Notes: a model not told the origin generated them from the sequence alone. 64,000 nucleotides of DNA from Tupaia tana (GCA_026018925.1 JAKSZU010000018.1:4372920-4436919); one strand, 5' to 3'; counted from the first letter of the stretch, positions 1 to 57,800 are shown. A program made the numbers and translations.

Positions 1-854
1 TGCCAGTTGTTGCAGAATACCCGCGACAGCATGTGGGTCCAGTTCAGAGCTGCAGGTCACGGGAGAATACAACCTCCGACATGCAAGAAGACCCTGACTC
101 CCTCTCCTCCGGCTCCTAGGATGCTCTTGGTGTTATTTTGTTACCCTTAGTTCCCCCACACACAGTTTTTTAGTTTATACTTTTATTTTTGAAGCTGCCT
201 TAAAACATGTTTTTCCTTGAAAGCAGTGAGAAATAAGTAAATAGAGTTGATACCATGGTTTGTATTACACATTCATTTGTTCTATAACGTGGGTATCTTT
301 TGACCCTCTCATCTACATTATAATACAACCATGTGTAGCTTAACTTTGGAGGTATTTGCTGAAAAACATGTGATTTGGTGATGTTGAACCTGGGCGAACA
401 TCGCAGTGTGTACTTACTTGAACCTAGATGGAATAGCCTTCTATATACCCGGTCCTGGGTATAGCCTGTTATAACCTCCTGCTGCCCCTTTTTTTCCTTT
501 TAATCTCTAGTGAGTACATGTGCTTGCCAGAGACAATGAAGGAGAAAGCACCCCCTAATGGGGAATGGTCACCCTTCAGTCCCTTCTCCATTTCTCCGTT
601 CTCTTGGGATTTGGGGCATGAAACACATACCCGTGTGTTTCTCAAGCTACTGGGGCTGAGATTTGAACCATGGTGAGTCATCTAGGATCCAGCTCCCTTA
701 ACCACTAGGCTATGGGGCTGGCCCTGGCCTATAATAATCTTATGGGACCATCGCTGCATATGCAGTCTATCGTACGCGTGTGACCATGTGACTGACTCAT
801 CCCTGGCCATGCCAGTGTGCTACTCAAGGCTGTGCCACTGGTTTTGTTTTGTAG
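1..854 (+). other. MBTPS1: 3' end of MBTPS1 intron 1
   Basis: No exon or promoter is visible here. The stretch is AT-rich, carries one old antisense tRNA-type SINE at about 475-725, and ends in a pyrimidine tract and AG at 853-854 that suits a 3' splice site. The CpG-rich first exon expected for MBTPS1 must lie upstream of the window. Calling this intron 1 is inference from the position of exon 2. Confidence 0.7.
475..725 (-). repeat. tRNA-derived SINE, old copy
   Basis: Read on the minus strand it starts with the tRNA-like head (GGGCCAGCCCCATAG, then the GATTTGAACC-like B-box region near 660), followed by the body with the CTTCTCC block and a GAGA-rich end near 490-530. It is clearly diverged from the younger copies in the window. 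Confidence 0.6.
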
Positions 855-1171
855 TTGGGCTCCCAGATTGATCAGCTGCGTTGGACTCTGGATCTGTGGT
901 GCAGATGGAGTACAGGACTCAGATTTTTCGGCCCGAGTGAGAGAAGCCCCATGTCAGGATGGAGAGGAAGCGGAGAAAGAAATGAGAGCCTCTCTTCGGG
1001 CCAAGCCACGCAAGGCCATGGGATTTGACTCGTGTTTACATTGGACAAGACTGTAAGGCGGCTGATTGGTAATGCTGCAGCTTCTAGTCGAAACAAAAAT
1101 TCACTTCTAATCAAGGAAGAAAAAGTGTGATTTGAATTTATGCAATTTTATGACCATACTCACTCATGACC
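855..1171 (+). other. MBTPS1: MBTPS1 exon 2, 5' untranslated part
   Basis: The proposed 3' splice site is TTTTGTTTTGTAG ending at 854; the true exon boundary is inferred, not proven. The leader holds several upstream ATGs: one at 905 opening a 36-nt reading frame, one at 951 opening a 78-nt frame, one at 1150 whose frame overlaps the main start out of phase, and one at 1166 that is in frame two codons before the main start. The main ATG at 1172 has A at -3, while those at 1150 and 1166 have T and C. Confidence 0.6.
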
Positions 1172-46873
<45,702 letters not shown>

Positions 46874-47520
46874 CCTCCTGCGACCGACCGTGGAGCCAAA
46901 GAGAGCCTCGAAGGGTGGCGTCGGTGGGTAGTGGCGCTGTGGAGAGTTTCTAGGGACTCCGCCTGTGAAAGGCACCCAGTTTCAGCTGCGGGGTTGTCAG
47001 AGGCCGTCCTCAGCAGACCTCCATTCCCGCCGTGCGCGGAGGCTCACCAGACCTGCGGCGTGAGGGTGCCCGGCCTCCAGCAAGCCCTAACGCCGAGCAG
47101 CTGCGTGCACCAAAGACTTGGAGACCTGGCCGAGGCCAACTGGGCCCCCCCGACCCGGGAGGCAGGAGGTAACAACCCTGACCAAGCTCCAGTGTGCTCG
47201 TGAAAGGCTATTTTCTATATTTATTGTTGGGAAAGTCACTTTAGAGACTTGTGCTATTTGGAAGCAAAGCTATTTTTTTTGTCAGTGGAATGCCGTTTTT
47301 TACTATCACTGTTATCATCAGGAATAACACAGATTCCGCAATCTCCTTTTTGATGAAAGGACAGACTGAGATTCGAAGGAAACTTGCACAAATCTGTGAG
47401 ACATAGGCCTTCGCTTTATTTTTATAAGTACCAACTGCCATCACGTTTTGTAAGTTGGGGTCTTGATTTCACCATTGTCGGTGAAGAAACTTTTCAATAA
47501 ACATGCATTACCTGTATGCA
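46874..47520 (+). other. MBTPS1: MBTPS1 3' untranslated region
   Basis: About 650 nt from the stop codon to the predicted cleavage region. It is GC-rich at first and AT-rich after about 47210. No SINE has inserted into it, in contrast to the flanking DNA. The end is inferred from the polyadenylation signal. Confidence 0.75.
47496..47501 (+). terminator. MBTPS1: MBTPS1 polyadenylation signal AATAAA
   Basis: Canonical AATAAA, followed about 15-25 nt later by a probable cleavage zone and a GT-containing segment (GTTCGTGTCG) typical of the downstream element. Confidence 0.8.
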
Positions 47521-47599
47521 GCCGAGGCGTTCGTGTCGCGCCTTTCCCGCTCGTCCCCTTCCTCTGTGGGCCCCGGGTCAGCCTGTTCGTTTCTTCTGT

Positions 47600-47812
47600 T
47601 TCACGTCTGTGTGCACATGAGAGGGAGAAGCCCTGCCATAGGCACGGCCAGGCCGCGGCCCCCGCCCGGCCCTCCCGCCCATCAGACGTGGGCGCCCACT
47701 CGTGTGCCAAGTGCGTTTCTGACTCACTGGGCTGAGGATTCGAACTGTGGTTGCCTGTAGAACCTCGCTTCCCTGAGCAGCACGTTACTGCTGCACCACA
47801 GAGCCGGCCCTG
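47600..47812 (-). repeat. tRNA-derived SINE, old
   Basis: CACATGAGAGGGAGAAGCC, then a head ending CTGCACCACAGAGCCGGCCC. Confidence 0.55.
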
Positions 47813-47834
47813 ACTTGATTAATACATCATTCAC

Positions 47835-48075
47835 AGGCCAGCAGGTGGTGCGGATACGGTGCTGGACTCACCTGGCTGACCTCAGTTCGTGTCCCAGACC
47901 TGGCAACTTGAAAATCATGCCAGGTGTGTGCGCATGCATGCCCCAAATCGGAGAGGAGAACGGAGGGGGAGGGATTGAGCTGTGGCCATCCTCCCTTTCC
48001 TTCTCACTGTTTCTTTCTGTCTCTCTGTGGCGTTGGCACGCACCCTATGGCAAAAACTTCAACAGTGACAAAAAA
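47835..48075 (+). repeat. tRNA-derived SINE, long type, sense
   Basis: GGCCAGCAGGTGGTGCGGAT head, CTTGAAAATCATGCCAGGTG, CACCCTATGGCAAAAAC end and A-rich tail. Confidence 0.75.
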
Positions 48076-49020
48076 GATAAAATTCACATACCCTAAAAGT
48101 CCCCATGTAAAGTACCATCTGGTGAGTTTTAGCGTGTTCACAGGTTACACAACTGTCTCACTCACTACCTAATTCCAGCACGTTTCCATCACCCCCAAAA
48201 GAAAGCCTACCCGCAGTAGCAGTCACCCCGCCCTCCGCAGGCCACGTGTCCTCAGCACCACGTCTGGGGTTCGCCCACACGTTGGCGCTCGCTCCTCGTG
48301 GCTGAGCGCTGTCCACTGGCGGACGGGCTGCTCTGCTCTGGTCCTCAGCTGATGGACCTTGGGATCCCCCTCCTGGCTGCCGTGGGCAGTGCTGCTGTGA
48401 GCACATGCAAGCTTTTGTGCGGACACGTTTCCCATACCTAGCAGTGAAGTCACAGCTCCATATTTAACTTTCTGAGGTGTTGCCAAATGTTTTTTTTTTT
48501 TTTTTTTTTAAGAATTATTTAACTATTTATTTATTTATTTACTTTAATTTGACCAGAGAGGGACACAGAGAAAATGAGAAAGCAAGCTGCCAGGTCTGGG
48601 ATTCAAACCATGGTTGGCCATGTGGGAGTTCAGTGGCCCAGCCGCTACGCCACCTGCCACCCCGGTGTTGCCAAACTTTTCCCCAAAGCACCTCACTGTA
48701 TTGTTACCAGCAAGAGTACGAGAGCTCAGAAATCGCCCGTCCCCCCGTACTTGTGATCACCCATCTTTTTGATCGCAGTAGCTAGCAGGTGTGAGGTGCT
48801 GTGGGTTCATCTGCATGCCCCAGACCACTGGTGCGTGTCTTTTAGAGTCTTTTACTGAGTTGAAGAGTTCCTTATGTATCCCAGCTGCACGTTCCTCCCC
48901 AGATCTATGACTTGCAGACATTCCTCATTCCGTGGGTTCTCTCCTCACTTTCTCGATGATGTCCTTTGAAGTATAAACTTCTCGTTTGACGGTTTTCTGT
49001 TTTGCCCTGTGGTTGCTCGT
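48076..49020 (-). mobile_element. Antisense LINE-1 3' end, split by a SINE
   Basis: CCATCACCCCCAAAAGAAAG, TTTAACTTTCTGAGGTGTTG and, beyond the SINE, TGAAGAGTTCCTTATGTATC follow the reverse complement of an old L1 3' end. No open frame remains. Confidence 0.7.
48488..48663 (-). repeat. tRNA-derived SINE, short type, with target-site duplication
   Basis: Inserted into the LINE-1; GGTGTTGCCAAA occurs at 48476-48487 and again at 48664-48675. Confidence 0.88.
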
Positions 49021-50195
49021 GCGTTGGGAGTCATACCTAGGGAGCCGTTGCCTTGTCCAGTCCCTCCCTGGCCAGTGTGTTCCCCGTGTGCTGACCGGCA
49101 CACACCAGCTTGTGCGTCATAGGCGAGGGTAGACTGACCGGAGAGGGGAGGGAGAGGCTGCAGGGTGCTGATTGTGGTGCCGATGGGCCATGGCAGAAAA
49201 AAGTACAGGCCGAGGGAGAGGGCAGAGCCGCCAGCACCAGCTCTCCCTTGGGAGGTCACCTTGGCCGCTTACAGTTTTAATTGTACTCAAGGCTGCTGTT
49301 GCTTCTGGGACTTGGGAGGCCTCGTGGAGGCCCCCAGCTGACATTCTCACAGTCCATCCCAAGTCACGCCAGACATGCCCTTGCTCGTGTGCACAGGAGG
49401 GGACTGCAGCTTCTAGGCATCGAAACCAGCGGCTTTGATGTCACTGCTTAGGAGCCTGTGGTCCATCCAGGCCTCCCCAGATGTGGGCTGCTCCTCAGGA
49501 CCCTGCCAGCCAGGGTGGCCGGTGCGTTTCTGGCTCCTGGAACCAGGCGAGGGCCAGCTGTGAGACAGCAGGTCGGGGCCAGGCTCAGCAGCACATCTTC
49601 TGATGTAAAAGAAGCTAGGCTGTACCTGAGCTCTCAGCTCTCCGTGTTGGATTGATGGAAATCATTCAGGAAATATTTTTGTAAACTAGGTCGTTTTCTT
49701 CAGTCCGTACTGTAACATCATCCTAACACCAGATGTGGGGGAATGAGGCTGACACCAGGGAAGTGAGGTATCTTGTCCCCGTGCTGGCTGCGCGGCCTTG
49801 GGGACACCTGTTTCCTGAGGGACTTGGTGCCTTGTTCTCAGAAAATGGAACTTGGATGGGGCTGGGGCCGTCGGCTTCCCTGTTCCTGTCACTGGAGGTC
49901 CCCTGCCTGCCTTGCAGTGTGGGGGGCCTGTGCACACGGCTTGACTTCCTAGCCAGGCCTGCTCCTGTCCATTCCCCAGGGCAGGGCCTAGCTCCTCGGC
50001 CTCACTTCCTCCAGGGACGGAGCTGGAGCACGTGGGCCTCTGGCTGGGCGATGTGCACCTGTCAGTGCATTTCGAAAAACCGCATGGACTTCAAAGTGAT
50101 TTTGCACCAAAATAAACTCGTACTTTCATTCTGTTGCCACACGGACTTCTTGAAGTCTCCACAAAAGGATCAAAAACAGGTGTAGAGAAAGGACT

Positions 50196-50440
50196 CCTGG
50201 GGCCAGCAGGTGGTACGGAGGTTATGACACTGGACTCTCACGTGACCGATTACAGTTCGAGTCCCGGGCCCGGCAGCTTGAAAATCACAGTGGGCATATG
50301 TGTGTGTGTGCCCCGAATCCCAGAAGGAGGATGGAGGCCAAGGGGTTGTGCTGTGGCCATCCCACCTGGGGGGTTCTTTTTCACTTTCCCTCTTTCTGTC
50401 TCTCACCAGTGAGTACATGTATCCCATGGGGAAAAAAACA
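50196..50440 (+). repeat. tRNA-derived SINE, long type, sense
   Basis: GGGGCCAGCAGGTGGTACGG head, TCGAGTCCCGGGCCCGGCAG at the B-box region, and GTATCCCATGGGGAAAAAA end. Confidence 0.8.
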
Positions 50441-51804
50441 AACAGAAAACACAATTGCTCCCCTACGGTTCTGGAGATTGGAAGCCTGACCCCCCTGGCT
50501 GGGCGGATGCTGAGGCTCGGGGGCTCCTCCGGGGGCCCCGTGTGACTGCTGGCTTCCTCTCTGTCCAGTGGCAGTGCTGCTGCGTCTCTGAGCTCGGTGC
50601 CGGCCCTCTGCTGCCTGTGCACACCCCTCCAGTCTCTGCTTCCATCTTACACTGCCTGCTCCTCTCTGACCTCTGACCCCTGACCCCTCCAGGTCCCTGT
50701 TACTAGGATGCCGATTGCATTTGGGGCCACCTGGACACCCAGGCTTCCCGCCAGCCCGTCCTCGAGGTCTCGTTTGCCGTGTGCAGAGCAGGCTGACAGG
50801 GCCTGGAGACGGGCTGGAGGTTGGGGACATCAGCCAGCTGACCACCCCAGGTCTTTGTCTCTCAAGGGCCACACGTTTCCTGTGGCGGACTTCGGTGGGC
50901 GGTGTGGGGGTGTGCAGCAGCCGAAACATTCTGGGGGCAGGAGGCTGCCCCCGGGAGCCCCACGGAGACTTCATCGGCTGCGGCCTGGCTCTGCAGGGCC
51001 ACACGGCCAGTTGGCTCTGCAGTCCTGGCTAGCAGCCGCAGGTGGCTGTGCCTTCCAGTGCGCCAGTTCCTGCCGTAGCGCGGGCAGAGGCTTTGGTCTG
51101 CTCCTGCAGCGCCTTGGGCTCCCGGCACCTGGCCCCATTAAGAGCCGTCCAGGGCTGAACGCTGCAGAGTGGAGGGGCCATGGGCTCGGGGACACAGCCT
51201 GGGGGCGCCAGCTGGAAGCCCTGCCCACTCAGGACTGCGAACCGCACCCTCGCACCGCCACAGCGCACCAGACCTGGGGCAGCTTTCCAGAAACTGATGC
51301 CCTGCCCTGCCCCAGACCAAGTGAATCTGCAGCTGCGGGGCCGGGGCTGCCGCTGAAGAATGAAGAGCTCCTCCGTGGTTCTGCGTAACTAAGGGTCAGA
51401 GCGCGGTTTGAGGAACTGAGTGAAGCCCAAGTGCGAACAGGAGTGCAGACTGTAGACCGGGACATGTCATCATTTCCAGGACGATGACAGCACCAGGGTC
51501 CCAGGGCCAGGGAGACAGGGTGGCCGTCTGTCCTCCAGAATTGAGCATGGGGTCCGGCGATGAGCCGATGGCCCTCCGTCTCTAGGCCGTCAGGAGCCCC
51601 TGCGTGTGCGGGGGGCCTCCCTGGCAGATGTGCTGGCCCCGGAAGGTGGAAAGGAGGAAGCTCCCGGGCAGAGCCGTGTGGCACAGGGACCTGGTGCCGT
51701 CCCACATGTCTGCCTTCTGCACGGGAGTGGGGCAGGGCTGAGCTGAGCAGAGGTGGCCTGGCCGCCCACAGGCTGCAGATGGGGCTCTGTGGGGCGCCCC
51801 TCGG

Positions 51805-51885
51805 AGCTGGGTAGCTTGGGGAAAGGTCACACAGCCCCGTGGTGCCGGCAGAGAGTGGATATCAAAGCCCCTTGGAATTAAGAGG
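51805..51885 (+). repeat. MIR-like core
   Basis: AGCTTGGGGAAAGGTCACAC followed by GGCAGAGAGTGGATATCAAA is the usual MIR order. Confidence 0.5.
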
Positions 51886-52344
51886 TTTCTCGATGCCTGG
51901 AATTTCACAGCCCAGTGGCCGATTTCTAAGTCATGCACGTTAATGGGCAGCTAATGAGGGGCCGGGCTGGGACGGGACGTGCCCGCGCCCTCTCCCAGCC
52001 AGAGATTAAGGAGTACAAAGGCCCAGCCGCCAGCGAGGGCTCTTTATCTTTCTCAGGGGGCAGGATTTGGGGGCTTTGGGAGGCCTGGGGGAGCCTGTGA
52101 ACTCTGCTGAGTCCCTCCCCAGCCTCCCGGGTCCCTCCCCAGCATCTGCCCATCTCACAAGGCTTCACAGCCCGCCAAGGAGGACGCCCAGTGTGACCCT
52201 CTGGCTGGCGAGGAAGGCTCAGCCCTAGCCTGGGTCTCTAGCCCAGGGTCCCTGCCCCCCCCCCCCCCCCCGGGGCCTTCTGGGAGCGCTGGCTCATGGA
52301 GGCCCCACTTCCCAGAATATCCCCCTGGCCCTTCACCACTGCTG

Positions 52345-52560
52345 CACAGACCTCTCCTCTGCCCCAGCACCTTCTCCAGGAAGCCTTCCAGATTCCCTTC
52401 CCTCCTCCGGTCTTGGGGCCCAATCTTCCCCACTGGGCTGGGATTGCTAGTTTCTCCCTGACCAGAACAGAGACTGTCTCTCTCACCTCCAAGTCCCCAG
52501 GGCCTAGCACGCATGTCCTCGGTCAGTATTTGCGAGTGACTGCCCACACACGTCCCAGCA
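52345..52560 (+). repeat. L2-like LINE 3' end
   Basis: CACCTTCTCCAGGAAGCCTT, ACAGAGACTGTCTCTCTCAC and CCCCAGGGCCTAGCACGCAT match the characteristic order of an L2 3' end. Confidence 0.6.
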
Positions 52561-52569
52561 GCAGGTGCA

Positions 52570-52880
52570 GGGGGTTGGGTGGTGGCCCCCACAGGTCCAT
52601 ACCAGACCTGTGAGCGTATTTGCAGATGTCATTAAGTTAAGGTCCTCGGGATGAGTTCTTCACCTTGGATTATCGGGGCGGGGGGGGGGGGGCGCTCAGA
52701 AGAGAGGACGCAGAGGAGACGGCCTCGTGAAGACGGAGGCAGAGACGAGCGGTGCAGCCACAGCCGAGGCAGCTGGAGGCAGAAGGGACTCTCGCCTGGA
52801 GCCTCCGGAGGGAGCAGGGCCCTGCCAACGCCGAGCTCCTGCCTGGCCTCCAACCGTGCGGGAGTGGGTCCTGGTGTCCG
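52570..52880. repeat. Ancient interspersed repeat, family uncertain
   Basis: GAAGACGGAGGCAGAGACGA, then CTGGAGCCTCCGGAGGGAGC and CCTGCCTGGCCTCCA recall a common old mammalian transposon, but I cannot assign the family by eye. A G/C run lies inside (52676-52692). Confidence 0.45.
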
Positions 52881-54631
52881 GGCCTCAGGTGGGGAGCGGG
52901 GTTGCGGGAACCTCCTCCCACGGGAACCCAGGCTCTTCGTTCCCTCCCGGCATCTGTCCAGCAGCACTTCCTCCATCTGGTCTCCGTCGGAGTGCGGGCA
53001 GGGGCGTGTGCATCCCAGAGCCCTTGCAGTGACAGACTGGGCGAGTCCCTCCGTGTCTGCCAGTGGTGACGCTTGGAACCACTCGCCTGCCTGGGCCCAG
53101 TTCCTGCTGCTAGTAGGGACGAGGGTGATGCCCCTCGGCCTGGGTGTGAGCACGTGTGCATGTGTGCGGTGACTAGGGGAAGCCGTTCGGGACCACGCAG
53201 CCGAGCTCCTGCCCCTTCACGTCCATGCTGACAAGTTGGCGGGGCCCCAGGTGAGCACTCAGTGAGCACCTGCTGTGTGAGCGGCAAGGTGTGAGAGGAG
53301 GCTGCCGGGCAGGAGGTGGCCGGCAGGCAGACCGTTAGAAACCACAAGAGAAAAAGCCTTTGAGGCCAGTTTGGTGTCCACTAGATAAAGCCTGACTGGG
53401 TGAGGCGGGGCTCTGTGCATTGAAGAGGTTTAACTTAGGGCAGCAGTTCTCAAAGTGGGGTCCCAGTCAGAAACCCCAACACCGGCTGGGGCTGGCAAGC
53501 TGCCTGAACTTGCCTCCCGGTCTGACCCCACGTGTCTGCCGTCCTGGCTGGCAGGCCTTGGTTGGGAGAGATGGTCCCCAGAGCCTTGCACTGCCCACCT
53601 CCCGCACGCCTCCCCCATGGCAGGGTGTGGGCCACGGCTGCGCCCAGGTGGATGGACCAGAGCCTGCAGGTTCGTGAGCCCCCGGGGGCCACGTGAGCAG
53701 CGCCCTGGGAGCCGGAGGTGGGCGGGAGCCAGCTGACATGGGCCTGCTGCCCAGAACCCTTCTGCCCAGAGGAGCGGCTGGAGGTCACACGCTCACTCAG
53801 TGACAGGCCCTGGGCATTGTGCTCGTCATCCCCTCACAAACTGGCCGCAGGGCCCTGCGGTGAGCTCCCGATCTGAGATCCCGTGTGCCCCTCCGCTGCT
53901 GCTGGGCTCCCTCTACACTCCAGGCTGCGAGAGCCCACCCCGAGGGAGGGCCTGCAGGGGTGGGCTGGGGTGGGGTCTTAAGACGCCCCTGCTCAGGCTA
54001 GGAGCCTCAGAACGTGCAAGTTCTGGGAGAGAAGGCTCCGGCCACTTGTCCCTGTGCCCTGCGCTTTGGGGCCTGGCCCTAGCACAAGCTGTCTCGGGTT
54101 CCCTCAGTGGAGGACGCCCACCTGCCGGGCAGAGCCTGCCTTCTGCCACCCCTCCCGGCCCAGAAACGTGGCTGGCGTAGCCTGAGTGAGTCCACACCCT
54201 TCCCGGATGGCCGTGGGCTCTCCAGTCCCTCTGTGCATGGATTTGGTGGTAAGGATTCGGGGTTGGGGCACGGTTGGGGCAAGAGGTGGCTCCACACAAA
54301 GGCGGTGTGTGAGCTGAAGGAGCGCCGGCAGGGAGGGGTCAGGGGAGAAGGCAGAGAGGAGGGTAAGGGTGGCCTGGGGGTGAGCGGGAGGCCAGGAGTG
54401 GGGAGCCAGAGGGGCAGGGAAGGGGCGAGGGCAGGTGTCACGGGGTAAAGGAGTGCATCACGCTTTGAAGAGGGGAGTAAGGGCCAATCAAGAGGGAGAC
54501 CGCGGCCGGCCGGGGGAGGGTGTCAACGCTTTGGTGCTTACTAAGTTGGGAGACCCCTCGATCTCAGATCCTGGAAGACGGCAGAACGAAGGGTGAAGCT
54601 GCCCTTTCTCCCCCCTCTGCCACCTCTAGCC

Positions 54632-54820
54632 ATGGAGGGACAGACCCCAGGAGGCAGAGGCCTTCCAGAAAAGCCCCTCCCTACTGCAGGCAGCCCCGGG
54701 CTGTCCTCGCTGGGTGCCGTCTTCATCCTCCTGAAGTCCGCGCTGGGTGCCGGCCTGCTCAACTTCCCCTGGGCCTTTGCCAAGGCGGGGGGTGTGGCCC
54801 CCGCCTTCCTAGTGGAGCTG
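54632..54820 (+). CDS. SLC38A8: SLC38A8 exon 1 (residues 1-63)
   Basis: It starts [15 protein letters not shown], runs through segment 1 ([19 protein letters not shown]) and ends AFLVEL at donor GTAAGT. The exon is 63 whole codons. The upstream transcript limit is unknown. Intron 1 (4014 bp) begins with a large minisatellite at about 55.0-55.7 kb. Confidence 0.96.
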
Positions 54821-57800
54821 GTAAGTCCTGGGAAGCATCTAGGGGTCTCCAGGGCAGGTGAGAGATGGCTTCAGTTTTCCAGTTTTCCCAAGTGGGGTCC
54901 TCAGCATTCCTTCTGCAGAGCTTTCCACCTCATAAACTAGCTCTGGGAGTTTATTATCTCTCCTGCTCAGCCAAGGGGAGGCAAGGGTGACCCACTGTAG
55001 CCAGTCCATCCCCCATGGGCGTGGGCGGGGTCTGCAGGTGGAGGCCATCCTCTGTGGGCGGGGTCTGCAGGTAGAGGCTATCCCCTGTGGTTGTGGGCGG
55101 GGTCTGCAGGTGGATCCCATACCCCGTGGGCGTGGGCAGGATCTGCAGGTGGAGGCCATCCTTTGTGGGCAAGGTCTGCAGGTAGAGGCCATCCTCTGTG
55201 GGCGGGGTCTTCAGGTAGAGGCCATCCCCTGTGGTTGTGGGCGGGGTCTGCAGTGGATCCCATACCCCGTGGGCGTGGGCAGTGTCTGCAGGTGGATCCC
55301 ATACCCCGTGGGCGTGGGCAGGGTCTGCAGGTGGAGGCTATCCTCTGTGGGTGTGGGCGGGGTCTGCAGGTGGATCCCATACCCTGTGGGTGTGGGCATG
55401 GGCAGGGTCTGCAGGTGGAGGCCATCCTCTGTGGGTGTGGGCAAGGTCTGCAGGTGGAAGCCATCCTCTGTGGGCGTGGGTGGGGTCTGCAGTTGGAGGT
55501 CATCCCCTGTGGGTGTGGGCAGGGTCTGCAGGTGGATCCCATACCCTGTGGGTGTGGGCATGGGCAGGGTCTGCAGGTGGAGGCCATCCTCTGTGGGTGT
55601 GGGCAGGGTCTGCAGGTGGAGGCCATCCTCTGTGGGCGTGGGTGGGGTCTGCAGATGGAGGCCATCCCCTGTGGGTGTGGGCAGGGTCTGCAGGGTGGGC
55701 AGCAGGAGCCTGAGGCATGGCAGCACCGAGTTTTGGGAACCTGCTGATGCAGCCCACCGGGCCGTCTCAGAGCATGCTGCTGGGAGCCGCTCGCTCTCAC
55801 CTGCTGGTCTTGCTGCATGGCTAGAGCTCAAGTCCGGGGTGCAGACTGAGCCGGATCCTGGCGTGGCACCCCAGCACCCCACCCCCTGGAGCTGGGCTGG
55901 CCATGCCTGGCATGTGAGGGTCCAGCTCCTGCTGCTTGCTGGGCGTTGAGCCCAGTCGCAGTTCTGGGCCCGGGCAGGGTGCCTCCGTGGACCAGAGCTG
56001 CCGGCGAGCTCGGCTGCCTCGTCTTCCTCTCCCAGGGCTGGCAGGGACCGAGCCTTATCCCCATCACACTCGAGCCCATAACGGCTGGCTTCTAAGCGTC
56101 CTCCTTGGTGGGCCACAGGGCCATCACGGCCTCTGAGGGCTGCCAGTCCCCGCCCCCTGTGGTGTTCGGTGTGACACATGCCACCCACCCTGGGCTGGCC
56201 GAGGCCGGCTCTGTGCTGGTGTTTGAGGACTAAGATGGTGTGGTCCTCCCCGTGACGGGAGACCGTGTGGAGACGGGGCTCAGGACACAGGGCAGTCAGC
56301 GCAGGCCCCTCTGAGGAGCTGACTGGAGCTGAGCCCCGCAGAGTGGGAGGAGTGGGACCTGCGGTGCTGTGGGAGCCGTACCGTGTGGGGAGGGCATCGG
56401 GAAGGCCGCAGTCCAGGGTCAGGGCAGAAGCCTGGCCTCGAGCCCCGGGTCAGGTGGGGGCCACTCCAAGAACAGCAGGGGTGTGGTGAGGCAGAGAGAT
56501 GTGGGGTGTCCGTCCCCCAATTCCGAGCTCCTTGCCAAAGTGCAGACGCTGACCAGGCTCGGGGTGGGCCGGGACTGGGGGGTTCTGACCCGCTCCTGGG
56601 CTCCATGGCTGCCTGTGCGGGATGGTTTAGACTCTGCCTTTGGCAGATGTGAGGAGAGGGACAAGGGCCCCCCACCTGAGTAAATGCCACCCCCTCAGCA
56701 AGGCCAGCGGGTCTCTGATACAACCTTCCTCGCCCAGAGCTGCTGGCTTTTTCCTAGAGCTGCCAGGAAGAAGGGGGTGGGAGGTGGCCCGTGGAGACAA
56801 CAGGTTTGGGAGCCTCCCTCCTCTTAGTTGGCCGGACTTCAGCCTGTGTCCCTCTCCAAGGCACTCCGACATGGCCCTGCCGGTCAGTGGGCAGAGAACA
56901 GAGGTCTCTGACCCCTGCAACGGGGTTGGAGGTCTCCTGACACTGGTGTCACGCGGGTCCTTCGGGGACTGTGACAGGCCAGGGTTCTTTGCTGTTTTAC
57001 TGCCCTGAGGCTCTGTCCCTGCCGCGGTCACCCAGTCCCATGGCCGTGCTTGGCTAATGCCCCCTCCCTACCACCCCTGCCCCTTCCTCTCAACCACAGA
57101 CACTGAGGGCCCCTGAGGTGCCAGGCCCTTCTCTGGGGCTCCGTAGTGTGTGAAAACAGGCCAGCCCAGTGCTCGGCAGCGTGGCGTGTGGGCGAGACGT
57201 GCAGGAGGGCTCCCGACGGGTGTGGCAGCCACAGGGGGGGCTGCAGCGACAGTGGTGCTTGTCTCTCAGCTCCGAAGGCCAAAGGCGGCGCTCGGGCCAG
57301 CGGGGCTCCCCCCAGGGCCCCCACCGCCCAGTGGCAACACAGGCTCTTGCTGGCGGTCACAGCACCCCACTCTGCCCCCTGCTCCCCACGGCATTTCCTC
57401 TTCTGCTGCTGTGAGGACACTTGTCTGTGGGCTTAGGGCCACCTGGCTGGCCCACGGTGACCTCACCTTGAGTTGTTTTCTTTTTTTTCTTTTTTTAATT
57501 AGCTATAGGGCACGTGGAGAAACAGGGAGGGGGATAGAGAGGGAAAGTGAGAAAGCAGCCCTGGGGGGGCGGCCATGCCTCACTCCTTCCCCACTGCCCT
57601 CTCGGGATTCTGTGCACGCGTGCACATGTGCCTGGTGTGTTTTTTAAGCTGCCAGGTCTGGGACTCAAGCCACGCAGTTGGTCATTTGGGAATCCAGCAC
57701 CTGAACCATGTGCCACCAGCTAGCTCTCGTCTCACGACCGTGAGTCACATGGGCACACGCCCTTCTTCATTTAATGACATTTCCATTCACAGGTGCTGGG

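Larger units (their letters stand above)
47521..54631. other. Intergenic region between MBTPS1 and SLC38A8
   Basis: No coding exon is recognisable. It contains SINEs near 47.6, 47.84, 48.49 and 50.2 kb, an antisense LINE-1 3' end (48.08-49.02 kb) split by one SINE, MIR and L2 remnants at 51.8-52.56 kb, and a probable ancient transposon remnant at 52.57-52.88 kb. The stretch 52.9-54.6 kb is GC-rich and unique. It should hold the SLC38A8 promoter and 5' UTR, but I see no TATA box or obvious start site, so none is marked. Confidence 0.7.

Noticed and set aside
1166-1171. Start of MBTPS1 two codons upstream (Met-Thr-Met-Lys)
   Set aside because: The ATG at 1166 has C at -3, while 1172 has A at -3 and gives the known protein start MKLVN. 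It remains a possible minor start.
50110-50115. AATAAA as a distal MBTPS1 polyadenylation site or an unknown transcript end
   Set aside because: It stands alone 2.6 kb beyond the strong signal at 47496, with no conserved or coding sequence I can identify before it. 3'-end sequencing would decide.
52664-52670. GGATTA as a CRX/OTX photoreceptor site upstream of SLC38A8
   Set aside because: A single 6-base match inside an old repeat, 2 kb from the start codon, is expected by chance.
52651-53347. Several overlapping 170-225 residue frames on both strands before SLC38A8
   Set aside because: They overlap each other on both strands in GC-rich DNA and an old transposon remnant, with no recognisable protein motif.
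55010-55693. Possible CRISPR-like array
   Set aside because: Units are head-to-tail with no unique spacers, and the setting is a mammalian intron.
54987-56188. Open reading frames of 320 residues (+ strand) and 325 residues (- strand) over the SLC38A8 intron 1 repeat
   Set aside because: Both are by-products of a minisatellite whose unit is 13 codons long; the translations are simple repeats with no domain, and the region lies between two confirmed exons.
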